Below are positions 10,730-21,808 of a stretch of 64,000 bases of DNA, in pieces. The position numbers were made by a program, and so were the translations under genes. The notes under the pieces are model-generated. The model made no database searches and was not told the DNA's origin. It saw only the letters and a list, made by a program, of their open reading frames with translations. How positions within the stretch are numbered: position 1 is the stretch's first letter; each line of letters starts with the position of its first letter. This DNA comes from Alisma plantago-aquatica (taxonomy: Eukaryota; Streptophyta; Magnoliopsida; Alismatales; Alismataceae), in NCBI GenBank assembly GCA_963693085.1, contig OY856412.1:1413590394-1413654393 (forward strand), in the 5' to 3' direction.

Positions 10730-11497
10730 TCAGAAGGGTCGCCCCTGCGGTCGCTGGATAGCTGAGAAGAGGTAGCGAGGAATGTCATCTGGTGCCATAG
10801 TTGGGTCCTTGAAGAATCGCCTATCACAAATGAGCTCCATGGCATAACGTCCGCGTAAGGAATGAAAATCTTCAGCAACCAGATCGTGAAATGGGATTTC
10901 CTGGTTCAGTGCTTGGATGTGACGTATAGTGCAGAAAGCGCAATCCCCAGATCCCTCGGTGGCTTGGACTTGAGGGTTTATGATATTGAACCAAGGTTGG
11001 CTCCAATCTTGGCGAAGTGATGGGCGGGAAGCCCAAATTAATTTAAGCAGCCAGAAGGGTATACACCTTGCTTCTCCTGCTGCTTCACCGACGAAGTTTA
11101 TTGTGCCGGCTGGTAGCTCGGCGCCACAGAAATTATACACCTTGGCATCCCGAGCCTCGGTATCCACGATAATAAAAAGCCAGTGGTCCGAAACTTGGAA
11201 AGGCACGGTTAGATAACGGGCCCGACGTGCTAAACCAGCACACAGCCGCTCGATCGACTTTGCTCTTATGTCTTTGCATAAAAGGCCAATAGACAGAGCG
11301 GGCGAGGCGTTAAATACCGGCTGTTTCTGCTTAGAACTTCTGTACATTTCTATACTATTGGCGAGGAGGACACGGAAGATTTCCATAGACATCGTGCACC
11401 GAGGTCGGAGGATGTTGCGGAAATCTTCACGTGTCAACCTACGCCTAGTTTTTGTATTATGATAAATTATGTCTTCCCCCGCCTTTGCATCGTCCAC
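10730..11497 (-). pseudogene. First ULP1/C48-like cysteine protease domain of Element 1
   Basis: A 255-residue open stretch. It has LTREDFRNILRPR and an EIFRVLLAN helix, as in the N-terminal part of ULP1 domains. VSDHWLFIIVD supplies the catalytic His, VYNFCG supplies Asn in the usual Asp position, and VQATEGSGDCAFCTIRHIQ contains the Gln and nucleophile Cys. ULP1-type enzymes remove SUMO or related modifiers; such domains are known from plant CACTA and MULE elements and some retroelements. The local frame is intact but lies within a chain broken elsewhere, so it is not expressed as a full protein now. The first ATG here is probably not the original start, because the same frame continues upstream to 12289. 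Confidence 0.7.
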
Positions 11498-12944
11498 TAT
11501 AGTGTTCAGTATAAAAATGTCCTAAGCGTCTAAAGTGGAGATGGCCGCCATATCCAGGTCATGCATTTTGTGCGGCAGAGGTGGTGGCGGGGGAAGTTCT
11601 TGTGGAGGGGGAGAAGCAGGGTGTTCTAAGGCCTGTTCATGGCCTGATAGATCATCATCCGAGTCGGAGGCAGAATCGAGGTCTTCATCGGTGTCTAAAC
11701 TTACTCGTTCTGCCTCGCCCTCATCATAGGGAGAAGGTGTGGAGAGAGGTGGAGTAGTTGTTTTTGGTGGGCTGGCACTGGTTTCTAGTATACACATGGT
11801 GGAACTCAGCTTAAGCCACATCTTTAGCAGCTTCCCCGATGGACCCCAGCACGGAATAGTCAAAGAATTGGTCCCCGTATGACATGTTGACATTATCGTT
11901 ATGTGGGGACTTGGGGCGATTGTCACTGTCGTGGTGACCTTTGTTGGAACCTCTATGGGAAGGTTTAGCTGCATTTCCAGGGTCCTCTCTGTCATCATGT
12001 TTATCACCAGAAGAGGTGTTATCTTTGTTTGAATCAGCAGATGAGTCAGAGTCGTCTTCTTCGTCATCATCGCCATCCTTGTCGTCCGCTGCCTTGTCTG
12101 CTTGTTTTTTTCTTGCAGACGTTTTGCACCGCCGATGGGTGGCTTGTAACTCATCGAAAGCCACTTGCAGATGCTTGTGTGTTTCGAGCAGTGCATCATG
12201 GGATTCTTTGAGGTCGGAATATCTGCCTTCGGCGGAGAGGAGACGTGCTGTAAGATTTGTAACTTGAGCACATAGCTATTGGATTTCATCCTTATTGGAC
12301 TCCTCTTGGCGATGTTGTAGCTGTGTGAGTGTGATGTTGATGGTGTCCACGTGCGTGCTCAGATCTGCTTGTTGTTGCTGGAGTGCGTGGAGAGTCTCTG
12401 GAAGAGGCTGAGTCTGCATAGAGATCTCATCGACTTGCTTTGCCGTTGCTTCTTGCTGACGCCTCGCTCCAAGGACCAGGTCTGGCAAGGTGTTGTAGTG
12501 ACTGTTGATGTGCTCAACTTGCTTAGCCACCTCATCTTGTCGTTGCTAGAAATCTTGGAGGATGGTAGGCAAGGCATGGTGTTGTTCGTCGATCGTGGCC
12601 ACCTGTCGTGATAAACCCTGCACACAAGAAAAAATAGAATTTAATATATGAGAAGGATCGGTGAGGAGGTTTCGGACAGCATCGAATTGACGGCCGAATT
12701 CCTCACCGATATTGGCAAAAGGGACCCCAGGAGCGGAAGGGTGGGATGGCTGGGGTCTGCGTGGGATGGTGTTAATGTCTTGCGGAAGAGACACTGATGA
12801 TGCCCCGAGCGGCGTAGTGACTGTGGATGTAGTCACCAGCGGTGTCGGGGTGGTGGCGGATGTGAAAAGTGGTGAAAGCGGTGGTAGCGATAGTGATGGG
12901 GTGGAAACTGTGGAGGTGAAAGGGAAAGTGGTGAAGTCGGGCAT
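11498..12944 (-). pseudogene. Element 1 second gene, middle part: Pro/Thr-rich linker, coiled coil and acidic region
   Basis: From 12944 to 11811 one frame is interrupted by only two stops, after LQDF and after KDEIQ. It encodes a Ser/Thr/Pro-rich segment, then a heptad-like Gln-rich stretch (QVEHINSHYNTLPDLVLGA, LHALQQQQADLSTHVDTI, TARLLSAEGRYSDLKESHDA) that should form a coiled coil, then a basic RKKQADKA patch and an Asp/Ser-rich acidic run. After a frameshift the chain continues to the first ULP1-like domain through another acidic, Pro-rich stretch (ASDSDDDLSGHEQ, PPPPPLPHK). The compositional bias suggests a flexible linker or oligomerising region. No catalytic motif is seen. Confidence 0.55.
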
Positions 12945-13201
12945 AGGGATGGAGAAGGGAAAGCCCGAAGGGAAAAGGGGTGATGAAGAGGATGTGAATG
13001 GTTGTGTGGATGTGATGGGGGAAAAAAAGGAGTGGTAGATGTTGGAATGGTGGAAGGTGGAGTGGTGGCAGCGGTTAGCTGCTCGTGTAGACTCTGAATG
13101 AAAGAGTCGATTGAGGAGGAGGTTAAGATTTCTTCATGGAGCTTCTCGGCCTCAGGATTTGGCTTAGATGTTGGTGTCCCCGACAGCTGTTTGGCCTGCG
13201 A

Positions 13202-14707
13202 CTACCGTCTAGAAGGTCGTTTGACGGGTATTTTTGTTGGTCGACCTGCCGGGGCTGTGATTCTCAGCTCTGTTTGTCCCGCTGTAGCTTTCTTTTCAGT
13301 TGTTTTAACCGAAGCTAGTAGTTGTGAAAGCTCCTCATCAGAGAAGAGGAGTTGTTTGGTGTCGTACTTTGCTAGCTCCGGAAGCGGGATGAGTGTTCTG
13401 GAGGACTTAACCATAGGGCAGAAGACATAGTGTAGTTTCCCATCCTTTTCCTTGAGGATTAAGGAGTTCTTTAGAGTTTGTTCATTGGTAAGGATGTCGC
13501 CCTTTAGTTGCGTGCAGCGGGGTAGGGGTCTGTCCATCTTGAGGTATTTGATAATAGATGTGACATGCCCCCCCATGCAGATTTCTTTCCCCAGGATGGA
13601 GGTTGATAGTTTCTGGATCAGTTGCCGTCCGATATTGACCGGCCTTTCATTGAGAATAGACCAGAGAACGAAAAGATCTGAAATTATAACGTTTCCCCCC
13701 TCTGTCCTGGGGAAGAGTGTGCCAGTGAGAATTTTGTGCAGGGTGCGCACAAAGCCAGAGTGTATATTGGACGCTTTGCACGTCTTCACGTCATAGGTGG
13801 GGATCCCGGTTAGAGATTTCCAGAATTTGTGTTTGTTGAACTCTAAATGTTCGGTCCCCACCTCCATGGCTTTCCGCAGCTGGTCCTGGTTGTCAATAAA
13901 GATTGTGTTCAGCATATTTTCCGTTATGACAACCTTGCTGCCAAAGATTTGGGTGACGAGCTTTCTGTCGCCCCGTCCCGTGACCTATCCATGATGTCGA
14001 TGGGCTATTTGGTCAGAAAAGTGAAGAATTATGTAGTTGGTTCGAAGTAGGATACTTCAGGTACTAGACACAACCTGGCAAGGTTGGCTTTGTCTAGCAC
14101 GTCGAAGGTGCGGTCGTATATCCCCATCCTACGCAGTATGCTGGAGCAAACATACTTGGTGGGTTTTAGGGTTTTGTTAGTGGGGAGGTTAGTTTGGATG
14201 AAGAGGTTTTCTGGTGGTGGTGATGGGAATGAAAGTGGGGGTGGTAACAGGGATGGTGGTGGTAGTAGTAGGAATGGTGGTGGTAGTAGTGGTAGTAGCA
14301 GGGATGGTGGTGGTAGGTTTTACAAAGGGTTGATCCATGGCAGAGGTAGGTCGAATTTGTTTCCTTGCCCATTTCTTGGAGGGCTGCCCAGATGCAGTCT
14401 CCAGGACCTTGCGTTTCCCCTTTTGTTCTTTAGCAGGGGATTCCTCCTCAAAGTTAGGATTGTACTCCGAGCCTTCATCATCAGAAGAAGAGATCTCAAC
14501 TTCTTCTTTAGGTGCCTCAACTAGGCACTTCTCGAGGCGATCAAGATCGCACAGGACATCCATTATTTTGATATTTGGAGGTGCCTTCCTGGTCCTGTTG
14601 AAGTCAACTCTTATCTGCTGGAGCCGAGCTTGTTTTTCCAGCAGTTCCTTTCTGTTCCAGATTTCAGGGTCTTCGAACCCGCTGACGTTCTTTGCTGGGG
14701 ATGCCAT
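13202..14707 (-). pseudogene. Element 1 second gene, N-terminal part: Athila ORF-1-like / putative plant transposon protein domain
   Basis: The likely start is ATG at 14707 (MASPAKNVSGFEDPE), with a minus-strand TTCTACAG two bases before it that looks like a 3' splice site. The N-terminal about 170 residues are charged and Thr-rich, including a run of TTT/PTT repeats. After several in-frame stops (14189 to 13916), the segment 13915-13202 has the pattern of the Athila ORF-1 / plant transposon protein domain: FWKSLTGIPTYDVKTCKAS, NVIISDLFVLWSIL, PVNIGRQLIQKLSTSIL and GGHVTSIIKYLK. In Athila elements this domain lies downstream of pol and has no proven function. It is not a recognisable envelope protein: I see no signal peptide or membrane helix. 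Confidence 0.65.
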
Positions 14708-14819
14708 AGCTGTAGAATGAGAAATCAAGAGCTAGAATAACATGTTTAGAAGGATTTGATTTTATTAATATTTATGTATTTTTGTATTTTTATGGAAATT
14801 AGATGAATGTGCAAGGTCA

Positions 14820-14867
14820 AACAGTTTCAACACCGTTTTGGTCCCAAATGGTTTCAAGACCATTTGG
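14820..14867 (-). repeat. Short palindromic motif pair in the putative 5' UTR intron of the second gene
   Basis: Contains CCAAATGGT-TTCAAG-ACCATTTGG, a perfect 9-bp inverted repeat with 6-bp spacer, the same design as the array at 15448-15708. It lies between the internal promoter and the ATG at 14707. Confidence 0.7.
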
Positions 14868-14889
14868 AGAACGAAGCGTCACGTGGTCA

Positions 14890-15414
14890 TTGTCGAAGGC
14901 GAAGATGAAGGTAAAATGGCGTAGCGACGGCGGGTGCGTTGGCAACGATGGCGGAAGCGGCGGTGATCATCGACGATAAGGGCGATGGTGAAAATGATGA
15001 TAAAAACGATGGTGAATCCGGTGGTGAAAACGGCGATGAAGACAGCGATGAAAATGGCAGTGGCTCTGGTGATGGAGACGGCGGGGAAGACGGCGACAGT
15101 GGGCAGGGCCGTTGGTGAAAACGGCGAGAATGATGATGGTGCCGGTGATGGTGGACAGAGCCGATGGTGGCGCCAGTGGCGATGATGGCGGAAGAGGAGA
15201 AGGTCAGACTACCTTTCAGTAGGTGGCAACGGCGGCGGTGAGGAAGCAAGGGACGGTGGACAGAGGTGCGGTTGCTGTGTAGAAGCACGGGAACCACGTC
15301 GCCAGAGGAGAAATCGCGCGGGAACAGGGGAGAGCAAGAGCAATAGAACAGAAACACAAGAAAGTTTGAGGGTTCGAAGAGAGAAAGACGAAGGGGTAGG
15401 GTTTATATTTATAG
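14890..15414 (-). promoter_or_regulatory. Putative internal promoter and leader for the second gene of Element 1
   Basis: Minus strand CCTATAAATATAAACCC (about 15414-15398) is a strong TATA-box match. It is followed by a pyrimidine-rich leader (CTTCGTCTTTCTCTCTTCG and on) typical of plant 5' UTRs, then GC-rich Ser/Pro-coding-like sequence to about 14890. The next gene start with a splice-acceptor-like site is at 14707, so a spliced leader is plausible. The motif array at 15448-15708 sits about 34 bp upstream of the TATA box, as in the LTRs. Promoter activity is inferred. Confidence 0.55.
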
Positions 15415-15447
15415 GAAACGGGGGGTTGACCGGACAAAAACCCTAAG

Positions 15448-15708
15448 TCAAATGGTTTAGCGACCGTTTGGACTCCAAATGGTTTCAGGATCGTTTGATT
15501 CCAAACGGTTTGAAGACCGTTTGGTCCGAAACAGTTTCAGGACCGTTTGGTTCCAAACAGTTTCAAGACCGTTTGGTTCCAAACGGTTTCAGAACCGTTT
15601 GATTCCAAACGGTTTGAAGAAAGTTTGGTCCCAAACGGTTTCAGGACCGTTTGGTTCCAAACGATTTCAAGACTGTTTGGTTCCAAACAGTTTCAGGACC
15701 GTTTGGGA
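15448..15708. repeat. 26-bp minisatellite of AAACGGT-N6-ACCGTTT palindromes, internal array of Element 1
   Basis: About ten units of about 26 bp, such as GTTTGGTTCCAAACGGTTTC followed by AGGACC. Each has an inverted repeat AAACGGT-N6-ACCGTTT with small variations. The LTR arrays of the same element have the same unit length and the same core, AC(C)GTTTGG. On the coding strand it lies between the post-pol hairpin and the internal TATA box. Confidence 0.9.
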
Positions 15709-15833
15709 GGGTTAAAGTCGAACGGATTTTTAAATTTTTATGTTTGTTTTAGTTATATGAATTTTTTTTGTATTTTCATAAGATTAATCTAAGGTAAAAT
15801 AAAAGAACGGGAAATAAAGAAAGAAACTGAAAT

Positions 15834-15862
15834 CTTGGGTTGCCTCCCAAGTAGCGCCTGGG
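15834..15862 (-). other. Conserved post-pol hairpin motif, Element 1
   Basis: Minus strand GCGCTACTTGGGAGGCAACC continues into CA; TTGGG and the following CCCAA can pair around AGGCAA. Element 2 has the matching GCGCTTGTTGGGAGGCAACC just after its last pol-derived frame (43743-43769). The position just downstream of integrase and the conservation between different families suggest an RNA-level role, which is not shown. Confidence 0.65.
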
Positions 15863-15964
15863 TTTTACGTCGCTGGCTCGACGAAGGTGAGGTTGTTATG
15901 CTGACGGTGTGGCGTCTTTAATTACTATGGTTTGTCTTGGTATTTTTTCTTCTGGAATGTAGTA

Positions 15965-17641
15965 TCATTTTAAACAGTGACCATTGACCGTCCTTTCTCC
16001 TCCGTTGTTGTCTATAATAATGGCAGCTCCAGTTGGGTAAATATGTTTTATAGTGAAGGGCCCGACCCATTTTGTTCTAAGTTTTCTGGGAAATAACTTG
16101 AGCTTGGAGTTGAAAAGGAGTACTTTGTCGCCAACGGCGATATCTTTTCTCTTGAGATGACCATCATGCCACATCTTTGTCTGCTCTTTATAAATTCGGG
16201 CATTCTGATAGGCGGTCATACGGAGCTCTTCTAGCTCCTGAAGTTGAAGTTGTCTATTTTCTCCCACACTTTTAAGATCAAAGTTTAGCTGTTTGATGGC
16301 CCACCAGGCTTTGTGCTCCAGCTCTACTGGAAGATGACAAGACTTCCCATACACCAAATGGAACGGTGTTGTTCCGATTGGTGTTTTATAAGTTGTTCGA
16401 TATTCCCAAAGGGCATCAGGAAGTTTGGTGGACCAATCAGAGCGGTTTCTGTTCACCGTTTTTTCAAGAATCGCCTTCAATTATCTATTTGATACCTCCA
16501 CCTGACCACTAGTTTGTGGATGGTAAGGCGTGGCGACTTTGTGATTGACTCCATATCTCTTCAGTAAGGGCTCAAAACTTCATTCCAAGAAATGGGTCCC
16601 ACCATCCGATATGATAGTTCTCGGAACTCCAAATCTTGGGAAAATAATATCTTTAAACAATTTGATAACGGACTTGGAATCGCTGGACACTGTGGGTACA
16701 ACTTCGATCCACTTAGAGACGTAGTCCACTGCGACCAAGATGTAAGAGAATCCATAAGAGGAGGGGAAAGGGCCCATGTAATCTACCCCCCATACATCAA
16801 AAAGCTCAATTTCCTGCCACTTGGTGAGTGACATTTCGTCTATTTTTGATATATTGCCAGAAAATTGGCATTTGTTACAGCCTTTCACGAAATTGTAAGA
16901 ATCCTTCGATATGGTGGGCCAGAAGAACCCAGATTGTAAAACTTTTATGGCAGTTTTCTTGGCACTCATATGCCCCCCCGTGGGTCCAGAATGGCAATGT
17001 TCTAGGACCGGGGTTATTTCTTCTTCTGGCAGGCAACGACAGAAAAGTCCGTCGGTGCAAAGATGGAACAAGTAGGGTTCATCCCAGTAGTAATGTTTTA
17101 TGTCGTGAAGGAACTTCCTTTTATCCTGGTAGGAAGCAGATGGGTGGATAATCCTTGTGGCTAGATAATTAACGATATCAACATACAAAGGAAAACCATG
17201 AGTGGCCTTCATAAGCTGATCATCAGGAAAAGAATCCCAGATAGGGGTTTTATCTTTTTCTTCAACCTCGATCCTGCTGAGGTGATCGGACACAACATTC
17301 TCCATGCCACTTTTATCTTTGATCTCCAAGTCGAATTCCTGAAGCATTAGCACCCAACGGATAAGCCTGGGTTTGGCATCCTGTTTTTGAATCAGGTATC
17401 GGATGGCAGAATGGTCGGTATAAACGATGACTTTAGAACCAATCAGATAACAGCGGAATTTTTCAAACGCGTAGATGATAGCCAGAAACTCTTTCTCCGT
17501 GGTGGTGTAGTTTTTCTGCGCTTCATCTAGCGTTTTAGATGCGTAGTAGATAACATAGGTTTTCTTATCAATCTGCTGTCCTAGAACGGCCCCTATGGCA
17601 TAATCACTTGCGTCGCACATGATTTGAAGGGCTGCAACCAA
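15965..17641 (-). pseudogene. Element 1 pol, RNase H and integrase domains
   Basis: RNase H comes first ([16 protein letters not shown], then [18 protein letters not shown] and [11 protein letters not shown]), giving the Asp-Glu-Asp catalytic set. Integrase follows with a zinc-binding H-H-C-C region ([16 protein letters not shown] ... CNKCQ), the first core Asp in [10 protein letters not shown], the second in ISDGGTHF, and the Glu in SGQVEVSNR. The C-terminal part ends with a [16 protein letters not shown] strand. Two in-frame stops break the core, one after THFLE and one after VEVSNR. The upstream reverse transcriptase is in another frame because of a single-base frameshift near 17610. The HHCC and DDE residues are otherwise present. 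Confidence 0.92.
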
Positions 17642-18981
17642 TCTGGAGTTCTTAGAATAGGTGCGGAGATTAACGCATCCTTAAGGGTAGAGAAACTTTT
17701 CATACACTCCTGATTGAATATGAACTCAACGTCTTTGGTCAGGAGTTGGGTCATGGGTTTGGCAATCTTTGAGAAATATTTGATGAATCTCCTATAGAAT
17801 CCTGCATGACCCAGGAAAGCTCGAACTCCTCTTATGTCTTTTGGAGGTGACAGCTTTGAGATAACATTGATCTTTGCTTTATCAACCTCTATTCCCCTAT
17901 CACTTACCCTGTGTCTGAGGACGACACCTTCTGTTACCATGAAATGACATTTCTCCCAATTCAAGATAAGGTTCGTGTCCTCATAGCGTTGCAGAACTTG
18001 TCCGGGATTTATTAAACAGTTGTCGAAAGAATCTCCGTACACTGAGAAATCGTCCATAAACACTTCCATGACGGATTCTGTTAGACCAGCGAAGATAGCA
18101 TACATACATCGTTGGAAAGTGGCAGGTGTGTTACATAACGCGAATGACATTCTTCTAAATGCATATGTCCCAAAAGAACATGTGAATGTGGTTTTTTCCT
18201 GGTCCTCCGGGTGTATGGGTATTTGGTAAAACCCGGAGTAGCCGTCAAGGTAACAAAAATATTTTTGGTGAGCTAGGCGTTTTAGGACTTCATCAAGGTA
18301 ATGTAGAGGGTAGTGGTCTTTCCTTGTGGCTTTGTTCAACTTTCTATAATCAATACACATTCGCCATCCAGTTACAGTCCTGGTAGGCACTAGCTCATTT
18401 TTGTCATTGAGCACTACAGTAGTGCCCCCTTTTTTTGGAACAACCTGAACGGGGCTGACCCACTGGGAGTCAGAAATAGGATAGATCATGCCGGCTTTGA
18501 GTAGTTTAAGGACTTCCAGACGAACTACCTCCTTTAGATTAGGATTCAGTTTTCTTTGATGTTCTCGAGAGGGCTTGAATTCGTCAACCATAGGAAGTCT
18601 ATGCATACACAGGGCTGGATTTATGCCTGTTAGGTCAGTTATCTTATATCCTATGGCCTTTTTATGCTTCCTCAGCTCATTCAGAAGCTTTTCTTCTTGA
18701 TTGCTTGTAAGGGTGGAGCTGATGATGACTGGGCATAGTTTTTCTTCATCTAAGAAAACATGCTTGAGCCGTATAGGTAAAGTCTTCAATTCAGGGGCTT
18801 TCGGTGGCTCGGCTGCTTCTATAACAGTAACGGCTTTAAGTTCTTCAAAAGTGGCCTTTGGTGCTTCTTTGGCCTTTTCTAGATGTTGGAGGCACTGTTG
18901 AACTAATTCATTCGCGGAGAATTCAACCTCCGTATTGATTAGAACATTTTCAAGTTCGTCAACTGGCTCGGAGATTTCCAA
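17593..18981 (-). pseudogene. Element 1 pol, reverse transcriptase domain
   Basis: A Ty3/gypsy reverse transcriptase copying element RNA into DNA. The seven-block pattern is clear: a SQWVSPVQVVPKKGG block, GWRMCIDYRKLNKATRKDHYP, YFCYLDGYSGFYQIPIHP with a catalytic Asp, FRRMSFALCNTPATFQRCM, and the catalytic VFMDDFSVYGD (FMDD form, usual in Athila/Tat). GIEVDKAKINVISKLSPP and RAFLGHAGFYRRFIK follow in the connection region. It is in the same frame as protease but separated by two stops, and a frameshift at its end breaks it from RNase H. Confidence 0.95.
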
Positions 18982-18990
18982 CTATGACAT

Positions 18991-19868
18991 TTATTGAATA
19001 GCATCAAGGAGGAAAACCTCCTCTTGGATGCTGGGGCCTTTCATACTATTAAGGACTTGGAATTGAATTGCTTCTTTTTCGAGCCTAAGAATGATGGTAC
19101 CGGCTTCAACCTCAATCAGCGCTCTGGCAGTAGCGAGAAATGGTCTGCCAAAAATGATTGGATACCTCAGGTCTTCTTTAATATCCATGACAACAAAATC
19201 GCACGGTACGTAAGCATCCTTGCCTATCCTTACCGGGATATCTTCAATGATCCCCAAAGGTGCGGTTATAGTGGAATCAGCTAATTGGATAGTCATTGTT
19301 GTAGGCAGCAATTCAGTGAAACCCAGACATTTGCACATTGAGTAGGGCATAATAGATATGTTGGCCCCAAGGTCAGCTAATCCTTTTTAGAAGATGTGTT
19401 GCCAATGCAACACTGGATTCTGAAGGAACCTGGGTCCTTCTTCTTTTTTGGCATTTTGTTTAAGATGATGTCAGAGGTGGTCTGAGCAAGCTTAACAATT
19501 TCTTGCTCCTTGGTGATGTACTTTCTTGATAATAAGGTCTTGAGGTATTTTTCCCAGGATGGCACCTCGGAAAGAGCATCAAGGAGCGGGATATCAATGT
19601 ATAGTTTCTTCATAGCCTCCTTGAACTTTTGAAACCTGGTGTCCATCTTTGTTTCACGTAGTCTACCTGGATACGGGATTCTCGGTTTAAATTGCAAAAC
19701 TTCAGGTTCTGTGGACACTTTATCTTTGCCCTTTGTGCCCTCTGAGGGCTTCTCCATTCCTTGTTGCAGACTTTCACTCGTCATAAGAACCGGTGTGTCA
19801 TCATTATCAAGATTGATCTTGGTAGTCTCATGAAGAATGCGTCCAGATCTGGTGGTGACGGCATTCAA
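18991..19868 (-). pseudogene. Element 1 gag-pol linker and aspartic protease
   Basis: Opens with NAVTTRSGR, a hallmark of Athila/Tat polyproteins just before protease, followed by the KPRIPYPGRL and FKEAMKKLYIDIPLLDAL segments. After a one-base frameshift near 19380 comes the protease core LADLGANISIMP. The DLG active site is the usual Athila/Tat variant of the retroviral DTG. IIFGRPFLATARALIEVE completes the domain. It is in frame with gag apart from one TAG stop at 19986, and separated from reverse transcriptase by two stops just below 18991. Confidence 0.9.
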
Positions 19869-19985
19869 CTGCTCATGTCTGTTTTGTTCGTGCTTAGGAT
19901 TTGATTCAGGCTGCCCAGCAAACGTACCTGCTGGGGGCTTTAATTGTGCCGCGATCTGAGCAAGCTGAGCTTCAACTGCTTTCTG

Positions 19986-21656
19986 CTAAGCCTGCTGGTT
20001 AGCAAGCATAGTTTGCTGAGATTGTAACATCTGCCTGATCAAGGATATTTCATCTTCCGGTTGGGCAGGAGCACTTTTCGGAGGTATTGGTTGCTGGGTT
20101 TGTTGAGATTGTTGGGTTGGTAATGCCAGCTGAGGTTGCTGATTATGCAGCTGTGGATGGAGCGGAGGATGAGTGTACTGATAGTAGGCTGATTGGTTCC
20201 TGGGGTAGTTAGCCCTAGGGAAGTTTCTCCTAGAATTCCCTTGATTTTGGTTGAAGTTGTTTGGGAATCTAGGTAGCCTACTAGCATTCCCCCCCTGTGT
20301 TTGATGCTGAGGATTGGCAGTCCCAGCAGGGTTTCCATACTGAAACTGTGGATGATTTCTGGGCTGATTAGGGTTGTAGTAGACTTGCCCAGGGATAGAG
20401 TGGATAGCGTTAACTTGTTCTGGTAGTTGTTCTTCCGATTGATCGATGATGGGTTCATATGGTTGTGGTGGTGGATGCAGATCCATCATCACATTATATA
20501 GCATACCGTAGGAAAGGGTCGGATGGTCAGAAGCATGACAAGCCTCACAGGATCCTGTGGCGGCTTTGACTTGGTGAACTATAGGGGTTTTCTTCTTATC
20601 AATCTCTCCGAGAGAAGTCTCAAGAGCTTGTTGTTTGTGAACTATAGTTTTCAAGGCTTCAGCTATCTCCTTCATTTCTATCGATTCTTCATCTTTGTAA
20701 ACCTTGAGGACACCTTTACCGGCTGACCGTCCCCAGTTGGACTGGTTTTCAGCTCCGAGCATAACAATTTTCCAAGCGTCCTCATAATTCTTTCTCATGA
20801 AGTTTTCTCCAGATGAGGAATCTAAAAAGTGCTTGATATCATCACTTACTCCCTGATAGAAGGTTTCTATCAATTGGTTCTGGGAGATTCCATGGTGGGG
20901 GCACTTCCGCAAAAGTTCTTTAAACCTTTCCCATGCTTCAGCAAGGGATTCTCCGGGTAATTGAGAGAAATGATTGCTCTGCCCTCTGATCTCATAAGTC
21001 AGTGAGGGGGGAAAGAACTTCTCTAAAATTTTTTCCTCAAGGGGAGCCCAGGTAGTTATTATAGGTTCTAGGTCAAGAGAATTATGCCAACTCAGGGCTC
21101 TCCCAGATAGAGTGAAGTGAAACAGGTGAAGCATTATAGCGTCAAAAGCGACTCCGGCTTGTGGAACCAGGTGGCACAGTGCCTTAAACCTTTTCATATG
21201 ATCCATGCAATCATCTCCAGAACCTCCGGAGAAAGAGATGCCTTGCATGATCTGAATCCATTGGGTCCGAATCTCGAAGTTGGGGATATTGATAATCGAA
21301 GGTCGGATCGGGTGGTTATCTTCATAGTTCTTCGGGACCACATAGTCCCTCAGTTGTTTGTTCCATAACTCCAACTGAGCATCTTGGGTTGCTACCTCAG
21401 TTTCAGCTCTGATGCGAGCTTGCTCTTCCGCACGAATCTCCGCTTGAATCTGAGCATGAGTTTCAGTGATGAGTTGTGCCCATTGAGCGGCGATGGCGAC
21501 ATTTACTCTCTCCATCACCAAAGCAGCCTGGCGTTGATCTTCAGCCATTTGCCTGACCCTTTGGCGATTGAGTCGAATGCGACGGTGAAAGCTTCTCTCT
21601 ACCTCAAAGTCAAACTCTGGATCAGGGAAGAATCTGAAGTTATGCGCAGGTTGCAT
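19986..21656 (-). CDS. Element 1 gag
   Basis: A 556-residue open frame starting 175 bp after the 5' LTR. The Retrotrans_gag core is visible: HLFHFTLSGRALSWHNSL, WAPLEEKILEKFFPPSLT, LPGESLAEAWERFKELLRKC, PHHGISQNQLIETFYQGV. A partial zinc-knuckle-like CEACHASDHP lies further on, then a Gln/Pro/Asn-rich C-terminal tail. Gag forms the particle that packages element RNA. A single in-frame TAG separates it from the protease region; whether this is a mutation or a readthrough site cannot be told from one copy. Confidence 0.93.
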   Translation of the reverse strand: MQPAHNFRFFPDPEFDFEVERSFHRRIRLNRQRVRQMAEDQRQAALVMERVNVAIAAQWAQLITETHAQIQAEIRAEEQARIRAETEVATQDAQLELWNKQLRDYVVPKNYEDNHPIRPSIINIPNFEIRTQWIQIMQGISFSGGSGDDCMDHMKRFKALCHLVPQAGVAFDAIMLHLFHFTLSGRALSWHNSLDLEPIITTWAPLEEKILEKFFPPSLTYEIRGQSNHFSQLPGESLAEAWERFKELLRKCPHHGISQNQLIETFYQGVSDDIKHFLDSSSGENFMRKNYEDAWKIVMLGAENQSNWGRSAGKGVLKVYKDEESIEMKEIAEALKTIVHKQQALETSLGEIDKKKTPIVHQVKAATGSCEACHASDHPTLSYGMLYNVMMDLHPPPQPYEPIIDQSEEQLPEQVNAIHSIPGQVYYNPNQPRNHPQFQYGNPAGTANPQHQTQGGNASRLPRFPNNFNQNQGNSRRNFPRANYPRNQSAYYQYTHPPLHPQLHNQQPQLALPTQQSQQTQQPIPPKSAPAQPEDEISLIRQMLQSQQTMLANQQA

Positions 21657-21808
21657 ACACGTTTTCTACCTGAGTAGAGAGAAGAAAACACCTTTTAGAT
21701 GATGATAAAGATATAATGAATTCAAGAAGATATGGATTAATGATTAAAAGAAAGTGTAAAATCCTAACCAACTAACAAGGTACTAAATGAAATTAAAACG
21801 TTCCGTTG

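Noticed and set aside
14189..14728. Retroviral-type envelope gene in the env position
   Set aside because: No signal peptide, transmembrane helix or glycoprotein features are visible; the region fits the Athila ORF-1-like domain instead.
14890..15437. Ser/Pro/His-rich protein on the minus strand
   Set aside because: Low-complexity frames in GC-rich DNA just after a TATA box; more likely leader or intron sequence.
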